Below, one piece after another: positions 18,087 to 26,737 of a stretch of DNA of 64,000 nucleotides. Both the position numbers and the translations under genes were made by a program. This stretch comes from Paraburkholderia sediminicola (GTDB lineage Bacteria > Pseudomonadota > Gammaproteobacteria > Burkholderiales > Burkholderiaceae), in assembly GCF_902859805.1 (NCBI RefSeq), contig NZ_CADIKC010000011.1, positions 62,001-126,000 of the forward strand. Direction: 5' to 3'. The notes under the pieces were generated by a model. The model had not been told where the DNA came from, ran no database searches, and saw only the letters and a list, made by a program, of their open reading frames with translations. Each line of letters starts with the position of its first letter. Position 1 is the first letter of the stretch.

Positions 18087-18881
18087 TTACTTCGGCGTGA
18101 TGTCGATATTGCCGAGATACTTCGCCGCCAGTGTCTTCACCGTGCCGTCGGCCTGAACCTTCGCGATCGCCGCGTTCAGCTGGTCACGCAACGCGGTGTC
18201 GCCCTTGCGAATCCCGTAGGCGATGCCGCTGCCGAGAATCTTGTCATCGCGCACCGGCTGCCCGACGAACGCGTAGTCCTTGCCGGTAGGCTTCGACAGA
18301 AATCCCGTCTGGCCAGCCGGCGCTAGAACGAGCGTCGCATCGAGTCGGCCCGCCAGAAGATCCGTATAGACCTGGTTCTGATCCTGATACGGCACGACGG
18401 TGACACCCTGCGGTTCCCAATGCGCCTTCGCGAAGGTTTCCTGAATCGACGCCTGCAACACGCCGACGCGTTTGCCCTTCAACGATTCCGGCGTCGGCAG
18501 TAAACCGCTGTCACGCTTTGCGATCAGTTGCGTCGGCACGCGATACACGACCGTCGTGAAATCGATCGCCTGACGGCGCTGTTCGGTGGCGTTCATCGCT
18601 GAATTGATCGCGTCGAACTTGCGCCCTTGCAGCGCGGGAATCAAGCCGTCGAACGAGGTTTCGACCCATTTGCATGTCATATGCGCCGCGACGCACACGG
18701 CATTGCCGACGTCGATATCGAGACCTTGCAAGTCACCGTTCGGCCCTTTCGATTCGAACGGCGGATACTGCGCCTCGAGTCCGAAACGCAGCGTCGAGGT
18801 GTCAGCGGCGATCGCGGCGGACGATGCAGCAATCGACGCGAATGCGCAGGCCAGCGCCAATAGAGGCTTGAGCAATTTCAT
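18087..18881 (-). CDS. ABC transporter amino-acid substrate-binding protein
   Basis: A periplasmic solute-binding protein of family 3, 264 aa. An N-terminal signal peptide (MKLLKPLLALACAFASIAAS) precedes the mature start LRFGLEAQYPPFESKGPNG. The family signatures GLDIDVGNAVC and the ASIQETFAK lobe are present. The style resembles lysine/arginine/ornithine or opine-binding proteins. No permease or ATPase gene is adjacent, so it is an orphan component. It converges with the monooxygenase gene with one base between them. Confidence 0.88.
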   Translation of the reverse strand: MKLLKPLLALACAFASIAASSAAIAADTSTLRFGLEAQYPPFESKGPNGDLQGLDIDVGNAVCVAAHMTCKWVETSFDGLIPALQGRKFDAINSAMNATEQRRQAIDFTTVVYRVPTQLIAKRDSGLLPTPESLKGKRVGVLQASIQETFAKAHWEPQGVTVVPYQDQNQVYTDLLAGRLDATLVLAPAGQTGFLSKPTGKDYAFVGQPVRDDKILGSGIAYGIRKGDTALRDQLNAAIAKVQADGTVKTLAAKYLGNIDITPK

Positions 18882-19030
18882 AACGGGTCCCTTTTCCTCC
18901 GATATTGTTGTAACGCAGCATGCTGCGCGCTGATGCGTAACGACGTGATCGCGCGACGATCATACTGTGGTCAAAAATGCTGCCGGTTCATGCGCCCGCT
19001 TCGACAACCTCACACAAGCGGTAAATCAGA

Positions 19031-20185
19031 TCAGATTTCGCACAAACGTCGCGCGCCTTCGATCAAGGTCGCGTCGTCCTTCGAGAAGCTCAGGCGGATC
19101 AAGCCGGAATCCGTGCCGTCGGTATAAAACGCCGACAGCGGAATCGTCGCGACACGCGCATCGCGAATCAGGCGCAGCACGAAGTCACTATCGCTTTCCT
19201 CGGAAAAACCACGGAAACGCGCGAGCATAAAGAAGCTGCCTTCGCTCGGCAACAACTCGAAGCGCGACTCGCGCAGCGCATGGGCGAGCAGATCGCGCTT
19301 CTTCTGATAGAACGCGGACAGACCGAGATAGCTCTCGCGATTGGCCAGCGCATCGACAAACGCGTACTGCATCGGTGTATCCGCGGAAAACACCATGAAC
19401 TGATGGACTTTGCGAATCTCGTCCATCAGCGCGGCGGGCGCGAGGCAGTAGCCGACGCGCCAACCGGTCACGTGATACGACTTGCCGAACGACGACACGA
19501 TCACGCTGCGTTCAGCGAGTTCAGAATCGCAGGCCATGCTTTGATGTTTGGCGCCGTCGAACACCACGTGTTCGTAGACTTCGTCGGCAAGAATCACGAT
19601 GTCGGTGTTGCGCGTCACGGCCTTCAGACGCGCAATGTCGGCCTCGCTGAACACGGTCGCGGTCGGGTTGTGCGGCGTGTTGATGATGATCATGCGCGTC
19701 TTCGGCGTGATCGCGGCGGCGACCTCGTCCCAGTCCACACGGAAATCGGTCAGCGACAGTTTGATCGCGATCGGCGTTGCGCCTTGCAGGCGAACGATCG
19801 GGCCGTAGCTATCGAATGACGGCTCGAAGTAAATCACTTCATCGCCCGGATGCACCAACGCGCTGATCGTCGAATACAGCCCTTCGCTGGCGCTGGCGAT
19901 CACGGTGACTTCGCTCGACGGGTCGTAGCGCACGCCGTACAGCGTCTCGACCTTGTCGGCGAGCGCTTCGCGCAGGGCGGCGATGCCGGCCATCGGCGCG
20001 TACTGGTTATGACCGGCGCGCATGGCTTGCGCGACACCGTCGATCAGTTTCGCGTCGGGCGCAAAATTCGGCGCACCTTGCGACAGGTTCAGCGCGTCGT
20101 GTTGCGCGGCCAGTTGACCGATCACGGTAAAAATCGTCGTGCCTACATCAGGCAATTTCGAGCGGGCTTGCATGGCGCTCTGCAT
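19031..20185 (-). CDS. PLP-dependent aminotransferase (methionine aminotransferase type)
   Basis: A class I/II aminotransferase of 384 aa. The cofactor lysine is Lys235 in SSFGKSYHVTGWRVGY; the PLP-contacting NTPHNPT segment is at 169-175, and ADEVYEHVVFD is at 200-210. The start reads LPDVGTTIFTVIGQLAAQHD, close to the YbdL/MtnE-like group that uses methionine or kynurenine with 2-oxo acids. Two possible starts (M1 and M5) exist. Single-gene unit, divergent from nothing obvious. Confidence 0.88.
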   Translation of the reverse strand: MQSAMQARSKLPDVGTTIFTVIGQLAAQHDALNLSQGAPNFAPDAKLIDGVAQAMRAGHNQYAPMAGIAALREALADKVETLYGVRYDPSSEVTVIASASEGLYSTISALVHPGDEVIYFEPSFDSYGPIVRLQGATPIAIKLSLTDFRVDWDEVAAAITPKTRMIIINTPHNPTATVFSEADIARLKAVTRNTDIVILADEVYEHVVFDGAKHQSMACDSELAERSVIVSSFGKSYHVTGWRVGYCLAPAALMDEIRKVHQFMVFSADTPMQYAFVDALANRESYLGLSAFYQKKRDLLAHALRESRFELLPSEGSFFMLARFRGFSEESDSDFVLRLIRDARVATIPLSAFYTDGTDSGLIRLSFSKDDATLIEGARRLCEI

Positions 20186-20513
20186 AAGGCTTTCTCCCTT
20201 TCTCCATCCGGCAGCGGATTCGCGGACTGCCCACTGCGCGGCGGTCCCATCCGGTTCGATGATTAGGCATCAGCCAAAGAACCGTCACAATCGAAACTTT
20301 GTCATGCGCGGCATGCGTTTACGTCATGGCTTGCGCAATGCCGCGCTGGAGCAGGCTAAGGCAATGAAATCGGGGGTTTAGCGGGAGAAAAGCAGTCGCG
20401 CGGGGCGCACGGAAAACAGCAGAGGTATGACGTAATGTGATGCGGGGCGGTGTTGCAGACCAATCCGGCTGCGACCAGGCGGTCGCAGCCGTCAAAAGCA
20501 AACTAATCGACGA
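20186..20513. other. Intergenic region aminotransferase / dbpA
   Basis: This 328-base gap contains only the hairpin at 20467-20490 and the aminotransferase upstream region. No gene is supported. Confidence 0.5.
20467..20490 (-). terminator. Strong hairpin after dbpA
   Basis: GGCTGCGACC and GGTCGCAGCC form a perfect 10-bp stem with a 4-base loop, 24 bases past the dbpA stop. There is no T-run after it on the reverse strand, so it may act as an mRNA-end stabiliser or a weak terminator. Confidence 0.5.
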
Positions 20514-21917
20514 TCAGGCGTCGTCCATCATGCGGACTTTGACCTTCTTGCCCTTCACCTTGCCCCCGCTGAGCTTGCGCAATGCCTCACGGGCGACGCT
20601 GCGCTCCACGGCCACGTAGGTGGACATTTCGGTCACGTTGATCTTGCCGATCTGCGAACCGGCGAAACCTGCTTCGCCAGTGAGCGCGCCGAGCACGTCG
20701 CCCGGACGGATCTTTTCCTTGCGGCCGCCGAGAATCTGCAGCGTTTCCATCGGCGGCAGCAGACGCTCGTTGCTCGCCGGCTTGAGATCGGCCAGCTTGT
20801 GCCACTCAACCTCACGCTTTTGCGCCTGTTCGAGACTGCCCACGCGACCCATCTCGTTCATGCTGGCGAGACTGAGCGCCCAGCCTTCCTGATCCGCGCG
20901 ACCCGTGCGGCCGATGCGGTGCACATGCACTTCCGGGTCCGGTGTCACGTCGACGTTGATCACCGCTTCCAACTCTGCGATGTCGAGACCGCGGGAGGCA
21001 ACGTCCGTCGCAACCAGCACCGAGCAACTGCGGTTTGCGAACTGGATCAGCACCTGATCGCGCTCACGCTGATCGAGTTCGCCGTGCAACGCGAGCGCAT
21101 GAAAACCCTGCGCGCGCAGCACGTCGAGCAGATCGCGGCACTGCTGCTTGGTGTTGCAGAACGCCAGCGTGCTCACCGGACGATAGTGGTTCAGCAGCAG
21201 ACCGACGGCATGCAGACGCTGATCTTCGGTCACTTCATAGAAGCGCTGACGAATCTTGGTGTTGTCGTGGCGCTCGGCGAGCTTCACTTCCTTCGGATTA
21301 CGCAGGAATTGCTGGCTGAGTTTGACGATACCTTCGGGGTACGTCGCGGAGAACAGCAGCGTTTGCCGCTCTTTCGGACATTGCTTCACAACGGTCGCGA
21401 TATCGTCGAAGAAACCCATGTCGAGCATGCGGTCCGCTTCGTCGAGCACCAGCGTGTTGAGCGACTGCAACGGCAGGCTGCCACGCTCGAGGTGATCCAT
21501 GATCCGGCCGGGCGTGCCGACCACGATATGCGCACCGTGTTCGAGGCTGGCCGTTTGCGGACGCATCGGCGTGCCGCCGCACAGCGTCAGCACCTTGATG
21601 TTTTCTTCGGCGCGCGCGAGACGGCGAATTTCCTGCGTGACCTGGTCAGCGAGTTCGCGCGTCGGGCACAGTACCATCGCCTGCACGGCGAAGTTGCGCA
21701 CGTCGAGGCGATTGAGCAGCGCCAGCGAAAACGCCGCGGTCTTGCCGCTGCCGGTTTTCGCCTGGGCGATCAGATCGTTACCCGCCAACGCGATCGGCAG
21801 GCTCGCAGCCTGAATCGGCGTCATCTCGACATAGCCGAGTTGCGTCAGATTGGCGAGTGTGGCGGGCGGTAGCGGTAGCTGGCTAAACGGCGCGCCGGCT
21901 TGAGTGGGAGTGTTCAT
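20514..21917 (-). CDS. dbpA: DEAD-box ATP-dependent RNA helicase DbpA
   Basis: An RNA helicase of 467 aa from ATG 21917 (MNTPTQAGAPFSQLPLPPAT). The upstream 55 codons of open frame belong to another gene's shadow. It shows the Q motif (GYVEMTPIQ), Walker A AKTGSGKT near residue 53-60, VLDEADRML, and the HRIGRTGRA motif VI. The C-terminal 75 residues (GALTGEAG...KINVTEMSTYVAVER) match the DbpA RNA-recognition domain that binds 23S rRNA helix 92, so a role in large-subunit ribosome assembly is expected. Confidence 0.93.
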   Translation of the reverse strand: MNTPTQAGAPFSQLPLPPATLANLTQLGYVEMTPIQAASLPIALAGNDLIAQAKTGSGKTAAFSLALLNRLDVRNFAVQAMVLCPTRELADQVTQEIRRLARAEENIKVLTLCGGTPMRPQTASLEHGAHIVVGTPGRIMDHLERGSLPLQSLNTLVLDEADRMLDMGFFDDIATVVKQCPKERQTLLFSATYPEGIVKLSQQFLRNPKEVKLAERHDNTKIRQRFYEVTEDQRLHAVGLLLNHYRPVSTLAFCNTKQQCRDLLDVLRAQGFHALALHGELDQRERDQVLIQFANRSCSVLVATDVASRGLDIAELEAVINVDVTPDPEVHVHRIGRTGRADQEGWALSLASMNEMGRVGSLEQAQKREVEWHKLADLKPASNERLLPPMETLQILGGRKEKIRPGDVLGALTGEAGFAGSQIGKINVTEMSTYVAVERSVAREALRKLSGGKVKGKKVKVRMMDDA

Positions 21918-21970
21918 AGGGTGAGGGCTCGCTATCGACTGAAGAGGCGGATGAGACTGAAGGCTCAGGA

Positions 21971-22171
21971 CTACTCGGCCATGGGGCCGGTGGCGGGACG
22001 GCCTTCGATCTGCTCGTACAGCACCGAGCCATCTTCCCCGTCGAAACGCTCGACGTAATTGCGCGCGCCGCACATCGGGCAACGGAACAGGAGCCCCTGC
22101 CCTTCATTTTTGATGACGACGTCCGACATTTCCCACTGCTCGCCGCAGGGCTGGTTTCTACAGGTAAACAC
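21971..22171 (-). CDS. Small zinc-ribbon-like protein
   Basis: A 66-residue protein starting at GTG 22171, with GGAG eight bases upstream. Two Cys pairs, CRNQPC near the N-terminus and CPMCGARNYVERF in the middle, resemble a four-Cys zinc ribbon. It lies 53 bases upstream of dbpA on the same strand, so the two may be co-transcribed. Function unknown. Confidence 0.72.
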   Translation of the reverse strand: MFTCRNQPCGEQWEMSDVVIKNEGQGLLFRCPMCGARNYVERFDGEDGSVLYEQIEGRPATGPMAE

Positions 22172-22282
22172 GTTGATTCTCCAACTGGATTCGATTGTTT
22201 ATTGGGTGGACCGGATAAGTGGCCCAGCCGGGAATGCGGTCACTGCCGTGGTCGGTGGCGCAGGCCGCATGGGCAGAGCGCT

Positions 22283-22714
22283 TCAACCCAGATGCGTATG
22301 CCGCGCGCGCGTGGCGCTCACGTCCATTTCGGTGAGACCCTGGACGATGCCGCAGTCTTCAACGGCCTGCTCGCCGTGGCATTGCTCGCGCAGCGTGGTC
22401 AGTTGCGCTTTCAGTTGCTTCAGTTCGTCGATACGCGTGTCGACGTGTGCAATGTGCTCGTCGATCAGCGTATTGATGCCGCCGCAGCCATCCGCCGGTG
22501 CGTCTGTCAGGCGCAGCAACGCACGGATTTCGTCGTGGGTCATGTCGAGCGCGCGGCAGTTGCGGATGAAGCGCAGTCGTTCGACGTGTCGGGCCGAATA
22601 GCTGCGGTAATTGGCCTCGGTACGCTCCGCTTCGGGCAACAGGCCCTCTTTTTCGTAGAAACGGATGGTTTCGGTCGTGCAGTGGGCGATTTTCGCCAGT
22701 TCGCCAATTTTCAT
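22283..22714 (-). CDS. MerR-family heavy-metal regulator (CadR/PbrR type)
   Basis: A 143-residue MerR-family activator/repressor from ATG 22714; the longer frame crosses the promoter. The DNA-binding domain starts MKIGELAKIAHCTTETIRFY. The metal-sensing cysteines are Cys77, Cys112 and Cys121, the three-Cys spacing typical of PbrR/CadR sensors of divalent Pb, Cd or Zn. It is divergent from the P-type ATPase gene, with an elongated-spacer promoter and a MerR dyad between them. It therefore most likely switches on metal export. Confidence 0.93.
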   Translation of the reverse strand: MKIGELAKIAHCTTETIRFYEKEGLLPEAERTEANYRSYSARHVERLRFIRNCRALDMTHDEIRALLRLTDAPADGCGGINTLIDEHIAHVDTRIDELKQLKAQLTTLREQCHGEQAVEDCGIVQGLTEMDVSATRARHTHLG

Positions 22715-22734
22715 GGTCCCTCCGGAATGCGGCC

Positions 22735-22766
22735 TTGACCTTGTAGTGGCTTCAAGGTGTTTACTA
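22735..22766 (+). promoter_or_regulatory. MerR-type operator and elongated-spacer promoter of cadA
   Basis: TTGACC (22735-22740) and TTTACT or TTACTA (22760-22766) are 19-20 bases apart, the over-long spacer typical of MerR-controlled promoters. The spacer carries the dyad ACCTTG-N9-CAAGGT (22738-22758), with matching AG/CT inside. The regulator gene lies divergently next to it. Confidence 0.82.
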
Positions 22767-22794
22767 GACCACAAATCGAACCAGGAAGCCACCC

Positions 22795-25236
22795 ATGCCT
22801 CACGCCAACCTCGCCGAAACGGACCGCCCAGAACGGGCCAAAGCCTGTGCCCACGGGCATGACGGGCATGTCCACGGGCATGCGGATGAAAATGTCGATG
22901 GGCATGGCCGTAGCGAATCATGTGGTCATAACCACGAAGCGCATGACCATGACCACGCAGCGCACCCTCACGTTCACGGTGAAAGCTGCAGCCACGGCGA
23001 CGCAGCGAACGACCACGCTCACGACCACGACCACGATCACGCCCACAGCCATGCCGATGCAGCCTGCTGCGGAACGGCGCACGCCGCAGCCGCGCCGGTC
23101 AAGCTCCCGCAATCGGAAGCCGTCGGCAGCGATCTGCGCACCGCCATCCGCATCATGCAGATGGACTGCCCGACCGAAGAAGCGCTGATCCGCAAGAAAT
23201 TCAGCCGCATGCCGTCCGTGCGCAGCATGGACTTCAACCTGATGCAGCGCGTATTGACCGTCGTGCACGCGCCGGACGCCCTCGAAACGATCCTCGCCGC
23301 GATCCGTTCGCTCGACTTCACGCCTGAACTGGCAGACGCGAACCCGGACACGGCAGCCGCCGCCCCTCACGCGCCGTCCAAGCCGTGGTGGCCGCTGGCG
23401 CTCGCAGGCATCGCTGCGGTGGGCTCAGAGGCCGCCAGCTGGCTTGGCGCTCCCGTCTGGCTGGCAGCGGGTCTGGCGCTCCTCGCCATCGCCTCCTGCG
23501 GCCTCACAACGTACAAGAAGGGCTGGGTCGCGATCCGCAACGGCAACCTCAACATCAACGCGCTGATGAGCATTGCCGTAACCGGCGCGCTGATCCTGCA
23601 GCAGTGGCCGGAAGCTGCGATGGTGATGGTGCTCTTCACGATCGCCGAACTGATCGAAGCGAAGTCGCTCGACCGCGCCCGCAATGCTATCCAGGGCCTG
23701 ATGCAGCTCACGCCCGAACAGGCGAGCGTGCAGCAGGCGGACGGCAACTGGCGTCTGATGGACCTCAAGGCGATCGCGCTCGGCGCCGTGGTACGTGTGA
23801 AGCCAGGTGAGCGAATCGCGCTCGATGGCGAAATCGTCGCGGGCCGCTCGAGCGTCGATCAGGCGCCGATCACCGGTGAAAGTCTGCCGGTCGACAAAAC
23901 CGTGGGCGACGCGGTGTTCGCCGGCACGATCAACCAGGCCGGCTCGTTCGACTATCGCGTCACGGCCGCGGCCAGCAATACGACGCTCGCGCGCATCATC
24001 CACGCAGTCGAAGAAGCACAAGGCACCAAAGCACCGACGCAGCGTTTCGTCGATCAGTTCGCGCGCGTCTACACGCCGATCGTGTTCGCCGCCGCACTCG
24101 CCGTGGCGGTGCTGCCACCGCTGCTGTTCGGCGGACAGTGGCACGAATGGGTCTACAAGGCGCTGGTGATGCTGGTGATCGCCTGTCCGTGCGCACTGGT
24201 GATCTCAACGCCCGTGACGATCGTCAGCGGCCTTGCTGCTGCCGCGCGCAAAGGCATCCTGATCAAAGGCGGCGCCTATCTCGAACAGGGCCGCAAGCTG
24301 AGCCGGCTCGCGCTCGACAAAACCGGCACGATCACGCACGGCAAGCCGGTCCAAACCGAGTTCGAAATGTTGGCCGACGTCGACGTCGTTCGTTGCAGGA
24401 CGCTCGCGGCGAGCCTTGCCGGCCGATCGGATCATCCGGTGTCCATGGCGATCGCAACAGCGGCGAAAAACGACGGCATCGTTAGCGCCAGCGCCACGGT
24501 CGAGGCGTTCGAGGCATTGGCCGGACGCGGTGTACGCGGCGACATCGACGGCTTGCCGTATTGGCTCGGCAATCATAGGCTGGTCGAAGAGCTCGGCCGC
24601 TGCTCGGCGTCGCTCGAAGCGCGGCTGGATGCGCTCGAAGGACAAGGCAAAACCGTCGTGATGCTGGTGGATGCCGAACGCGTGCTCGCGCTGTTCGCGG
24701 TCGCCGATACGGTGAAGGACACGAGCCGCGCCGCCATTGCCGAGTTGCAGCGCCTCGGCGTGCGAGCCGCCATGCTCACCGGCGACAACCCGCACACGGC
24801 CGCTGCGATCGCACAGCAGGTCGGTATCGACGAAGCACGCGGCAATCAGTTGCCGGAAGACAAGCTGAACGCAGTGGCGCAGTGGTCGCAGGAAGGCGCG
24901 ACGGTGGGCATGGTCGGCGACGGCATCAACGACGCCCCGGCACTAGCGCGCGCCGACATCGGCTTTGCGATGGGCGCGATGGGCACCGACACCGCGATCG
25001 AAACCGCCGACGTCGCCTTGATGGACGACGATCTGCGCAAGATTCCGCAATTCATCCGTTTGTCGAAGGCGACGCACGCGGTGCTGGTGCAGAACATCAC
25101 GCTGGCGCTCGGCATCAAGAGCGTCTTCCTCGTGCTGACGATGATCGGCCTGGGCACAATGTGGATGGCCGTGTTCGCCGATGTGGGCGCGAGCCTGCTG
25201 GTCGTGGCGAATGGTTTGCGGCTGTTGCGCAAGTAA
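22795..25236 (+). CDS. cadA: Heavy-metal (Zn/Cd/Pb) translocating P1B-type ATPase
   Basis: An inner-membrane ATP-driven exporter of 813 aa. The N-terminus is an unusually long His/Asp/Cys-rich segment (about residues 18-96, with repeated HDHD and CGHNH). A metal-binding domain with MDCPTEE (Cys125) follows. The membrane core has the CPC motif (Cys464-Pro465-Cys466), phosphorylation site Asp508 in DKTGT, and the GDGIND hinge at 708-713. These match the ZntA/CadA class. It is divergent from the MerR gene and ends at a terminator. Confidence 0.94.
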   Translation: MPHANLAETDRPERAKACAHGHDGHVHGHADENVDGHGRSESCGHNHEAHDHDHAAHPHVHGESCSHGDAANDHAHDHDHDHAHSHADAACCGTAHAAAAPVKLPQSEAVGSDLRTAIRIMQMDCPTEEALIRKKFSRMPSVRSMDFNLMQRVLTVVHAPDALETILAAIRSLDFTPELADANPDTAAAAPHAPSKPWWPLALAGIAAVGSEAASWLGAPVWLAAGLALLAIASCGLTTYKKGWVAIRNGNLNINALMSIAVTGALILQQWPEAAMVMVLFTIAELIEAKSLDRARNAIQGLMQLTPEQASVQQADGNWRLMDLKAIALGAVVRVKPGERIALDGEIVAGRSSVDQAPITGESLPVDKTVGDAVFAGTINQAGSFDYRVTAAASNTTLARIIHAVEEAQGTKAPTQRFVDQFARVYTPIVFAAALAVAVLPPLLFGGQWHEWVYKALVMLVIACPCALVISTPVTIVSGLAAAARKGILIKGGAYLEQGRKLSRLALDKTGTITHGKPVQTEFEMLADVDVVRCRTLAASLAGRSDHPVSMAIATAAKNDGIVSASATVEAFEALAGRGVRGDIDGLPYWLGNHRLVEELGRCSASLEARLDALEGQGKTVVMLVDAERVLALFAVADTVKDTSRAAIAELQRLGVRAAMLTGDNPHTAAAIAQQVGIDEARGNQLPEDKLNAVAQWSQEGATVGMVGDGINDAPALARADIGFAMGAMGTDTAIETADVALMDDDLRKIPQFIRLSKATHAVLVQNITLALGIKSVFLVLTMIGLGTMWMAVFADVGASLLVVANGLRLLRK

Positions 25237-25274
25237 CACACATTCAACACGCATTCGCAAACCAACGACGAGTG

Positions 25275-25306
25275 AAAAAAAGGGCGACCCGTGGGTCGCC
25301 CTTTTC
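25275..25306. terminator. Bidirectional terminator cadA / lipoprotein operon
   Basis: AAGGGCGACCC and GGGTCGCCCTT pair around GT, with A-runs before and T-runs after. It can end cadA on the forward strand and the converging lipoprotein operon on the reverse strand. Confidence 0.88.
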
Positions 25307-25326
25307 TATCACCTCACGTCAGCGCA

Positions 25327-26010
25327 TCAGAATGCCGCTGTATCCGTGCCATAGGCCTTGTCGTAGGGGCCCGCCGGCAAACCCGTGCCGTACACGCCCA
25401 CCGCGCTGAAATTCGCCTGACGGGCGAGCGGAATGTAGTCCGGCTTCGCCTTTTCGATGGCCGCCGCAACCGCCGCCGAAATCAATACGCCGATCAAGCC
25501 GCCGTTCGAATTCACCTGCGGCGAATAGTTCAGCACCTCATGGTTCTTCCACAACTCTTCGCCCGTGGTGCCGCTCTTCAGCGAATAGTCGAGCTCGACT
25601 GTCGTGGTGGTTTTCAGCACCACGTATTTCGACTCCCAATGCTTGATGCGGATGTACATGATCGCATCGGCGCCGAACATCTTGCCGAGTACGGTCGGAT
25701 CGTTCGAGTGAACCATGTTCGCGTCGGACAGACCGTCGTCAGCCATGACCTTCTTGGTCAGATTGACCGGGAACACGTAGTAGCCACGCTCGGCGATCGG
25801 ACGCGAAATGGTCGACAGGAAGAAGTCCGGCGCGTTCACGTCGACGCTTTCGTTCACCACCGGCACCACCAGGATCGAATGCGGCGCCTGAGCGCGGAAC
25901 GCGGTGTAGTCGGCGTGTCTTTGCGCGGTCTTGACCGGCGCGCAGGCGGCCAGTGCGGCCACAATCACGGCGGCAAAGGCCGTGCGAAACAAGGAATGAA
26001 TGCGCATCAT
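25327..26010 (-). CDS. DUF799/GNA1162-family lipoprotein
   Basis: A 227-residue putative lipoprotein with lipobox AALAACA near residue 22. It contains HSILVVPVVNESVDV and the FGADAIMYIRI strand typical of DUF799 (NMB1124/GNA1162-like) proteins. The fold belongs to the CsgG-like/anticodon-binding-like lipoproteins. It is last in a four-gene operon, and its start overlaps the previous stop. By family these lie beside CsgG homologues at the outer membrane; the activity is unknown. Confidence 0.82.
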   Translation of the reverse strand: MMRIHSLFRTAFAAVIVAALAACAPVKTAQRHADYTAFRAQAPHSILVVPVVNESVDVNAPDFFLSTISRPIAERGYYVFPVNLTKKVMADDGLSDANMVHSNDPTVLGKMFGADAIMYIRIKHWESKYVVLKTTTTVELDYSLKSGTTGEELWKNHEVLNYSPQVNSNGGLIGVLISAAVAAAIEKAKPDYIPLARQANFSAVGVYGTGLPAGPYDKAYGTDTAAF

Positions 26011-26378
26011 GGTTTTTTGGTCGGGTTAGTGGACGCGAGGCGGATCATGTTCGTCATCAACACCGACGACTCCGGCCAGGTCGCTTTTTCTTTTTCGAAG
26101 TACGTGGCTGCGTTGGCGTTGTCGCCGGCTTCGAACAGCAGTTCGCCATATTCGGCGTACATCCCCGGCGGCACTTTCTTGTTCGCCGATTCGGAAGCCT
26201 GAATTGCGGCCAGCAGCTTCTCCGCAAACGCGTGGCTGTCAGCCGGCGTCTGGTAGTAGCTGTACATCGCCGACTCGTAGTCACCCCAGTTGTACTTCGC
26301 CACCGGCTGTTGCACGCAGCCGCTCGCCAACGCCACCAATGCGGCCGCGCAGCCGCCCTTTACCCAAGCTTTCATCAT
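26007..26378 (-). CDS. DUF4810 lipoprotein
   Basis: A 123-residue predicted lipoprotein (signal and lipobox LVALASGC). The body has YNWGDYESAMYSYYQTP and a TPR-like segment, GELLFEAGDNANAATYFEKE, matching DUF4810. It overlaps DUF799 by four bases, and its own start overlaps the previous stop, so the three genes are tightly coupled. Family function is unknown beyond its constant pairing with CsgG and DUF799. Confidence 0.82.
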   Translation of the reverse strand: MMKAWVKGGCAAALVALASGCVQQPVAKYNWGDYESAMYSYYQTPADSHAFAEKLLAAIQASESANKKVPPGMYAEYGELLFEAGDNANAATYFEKEKATWPESSVLMTNMIRLASTNPTKKP

Positions 26379-26719
26379 GGTTGTTTTTCCCCGTTCATAC
26401 CATTTGCCACATCGACCTTGATCGTCTCTCCGGACGACGCGAAGACCTTCTTGCTCAGCACAACACCTTCATTGCTTTTCACTTCGACCGTGTGGGCGCC
26501 TTCTTCGACGGTCAACACACGGTGCACGCCGTCGTACAGTGACGCCTGGCCGATCACCGTACCGTCGATCACGAGCGTTGCGTCAGCGGGCGCACCGATC
26601 AGCGCGAGCGTAGGCCGCGTGCCGCCGGTTTCCACTTTCGATGCCGGCATCGCGCAGCCGCCCAACAGCGTCGCGGCGAGCGCGCACGACATTCCCAGCG
26701 CGCCGAAACGGCGCTTCAT
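26375..26719 (-). CDS. PEGA-like small lipoprotein
   Basis: A 114-residue lipoprotein from ATG 26719 (lipobox LLGGC). An earlier in-frame ATG at 26734 would add five residues. The mature part is beta-rich (ADATLVIDGTVIGQASLYDG, then EGAHTVEVKSNEG) and looks like a PEGA surface-layer-type fold. It sits between the CsgG and DUF4810 genes in the same operon, replacing the usual three-gene arrangement with four genes. Function is inferred only from context. Confidence 0.7.
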   Translation of the reverse strand: MKRRFGALGMSCALAATLLGGCAMPASKVETGGTRPTLALIGAPADATLVIDGTVIGQASLYDGVHRVLTVEEGAHTVEVKSNEGVVLSKKVFASSGETIKVDVANGMNGEKQP

Positions 26720-26737
26720 TTGGCTTGTGAGCATGGC

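Noticed and set aside
20799..21872. 357-codon forward ORF
   Set aside because: Antisense to dbpA, without ribosome-binding site or family resemblance.
22937..23070. Possible CRISPR-like or tandem repeat near the start of cadA
   Set aside because: The repetition comes from His/Asp codons (CAC/GAC) in a real metal-binding protein segment, not from spaced repeats.
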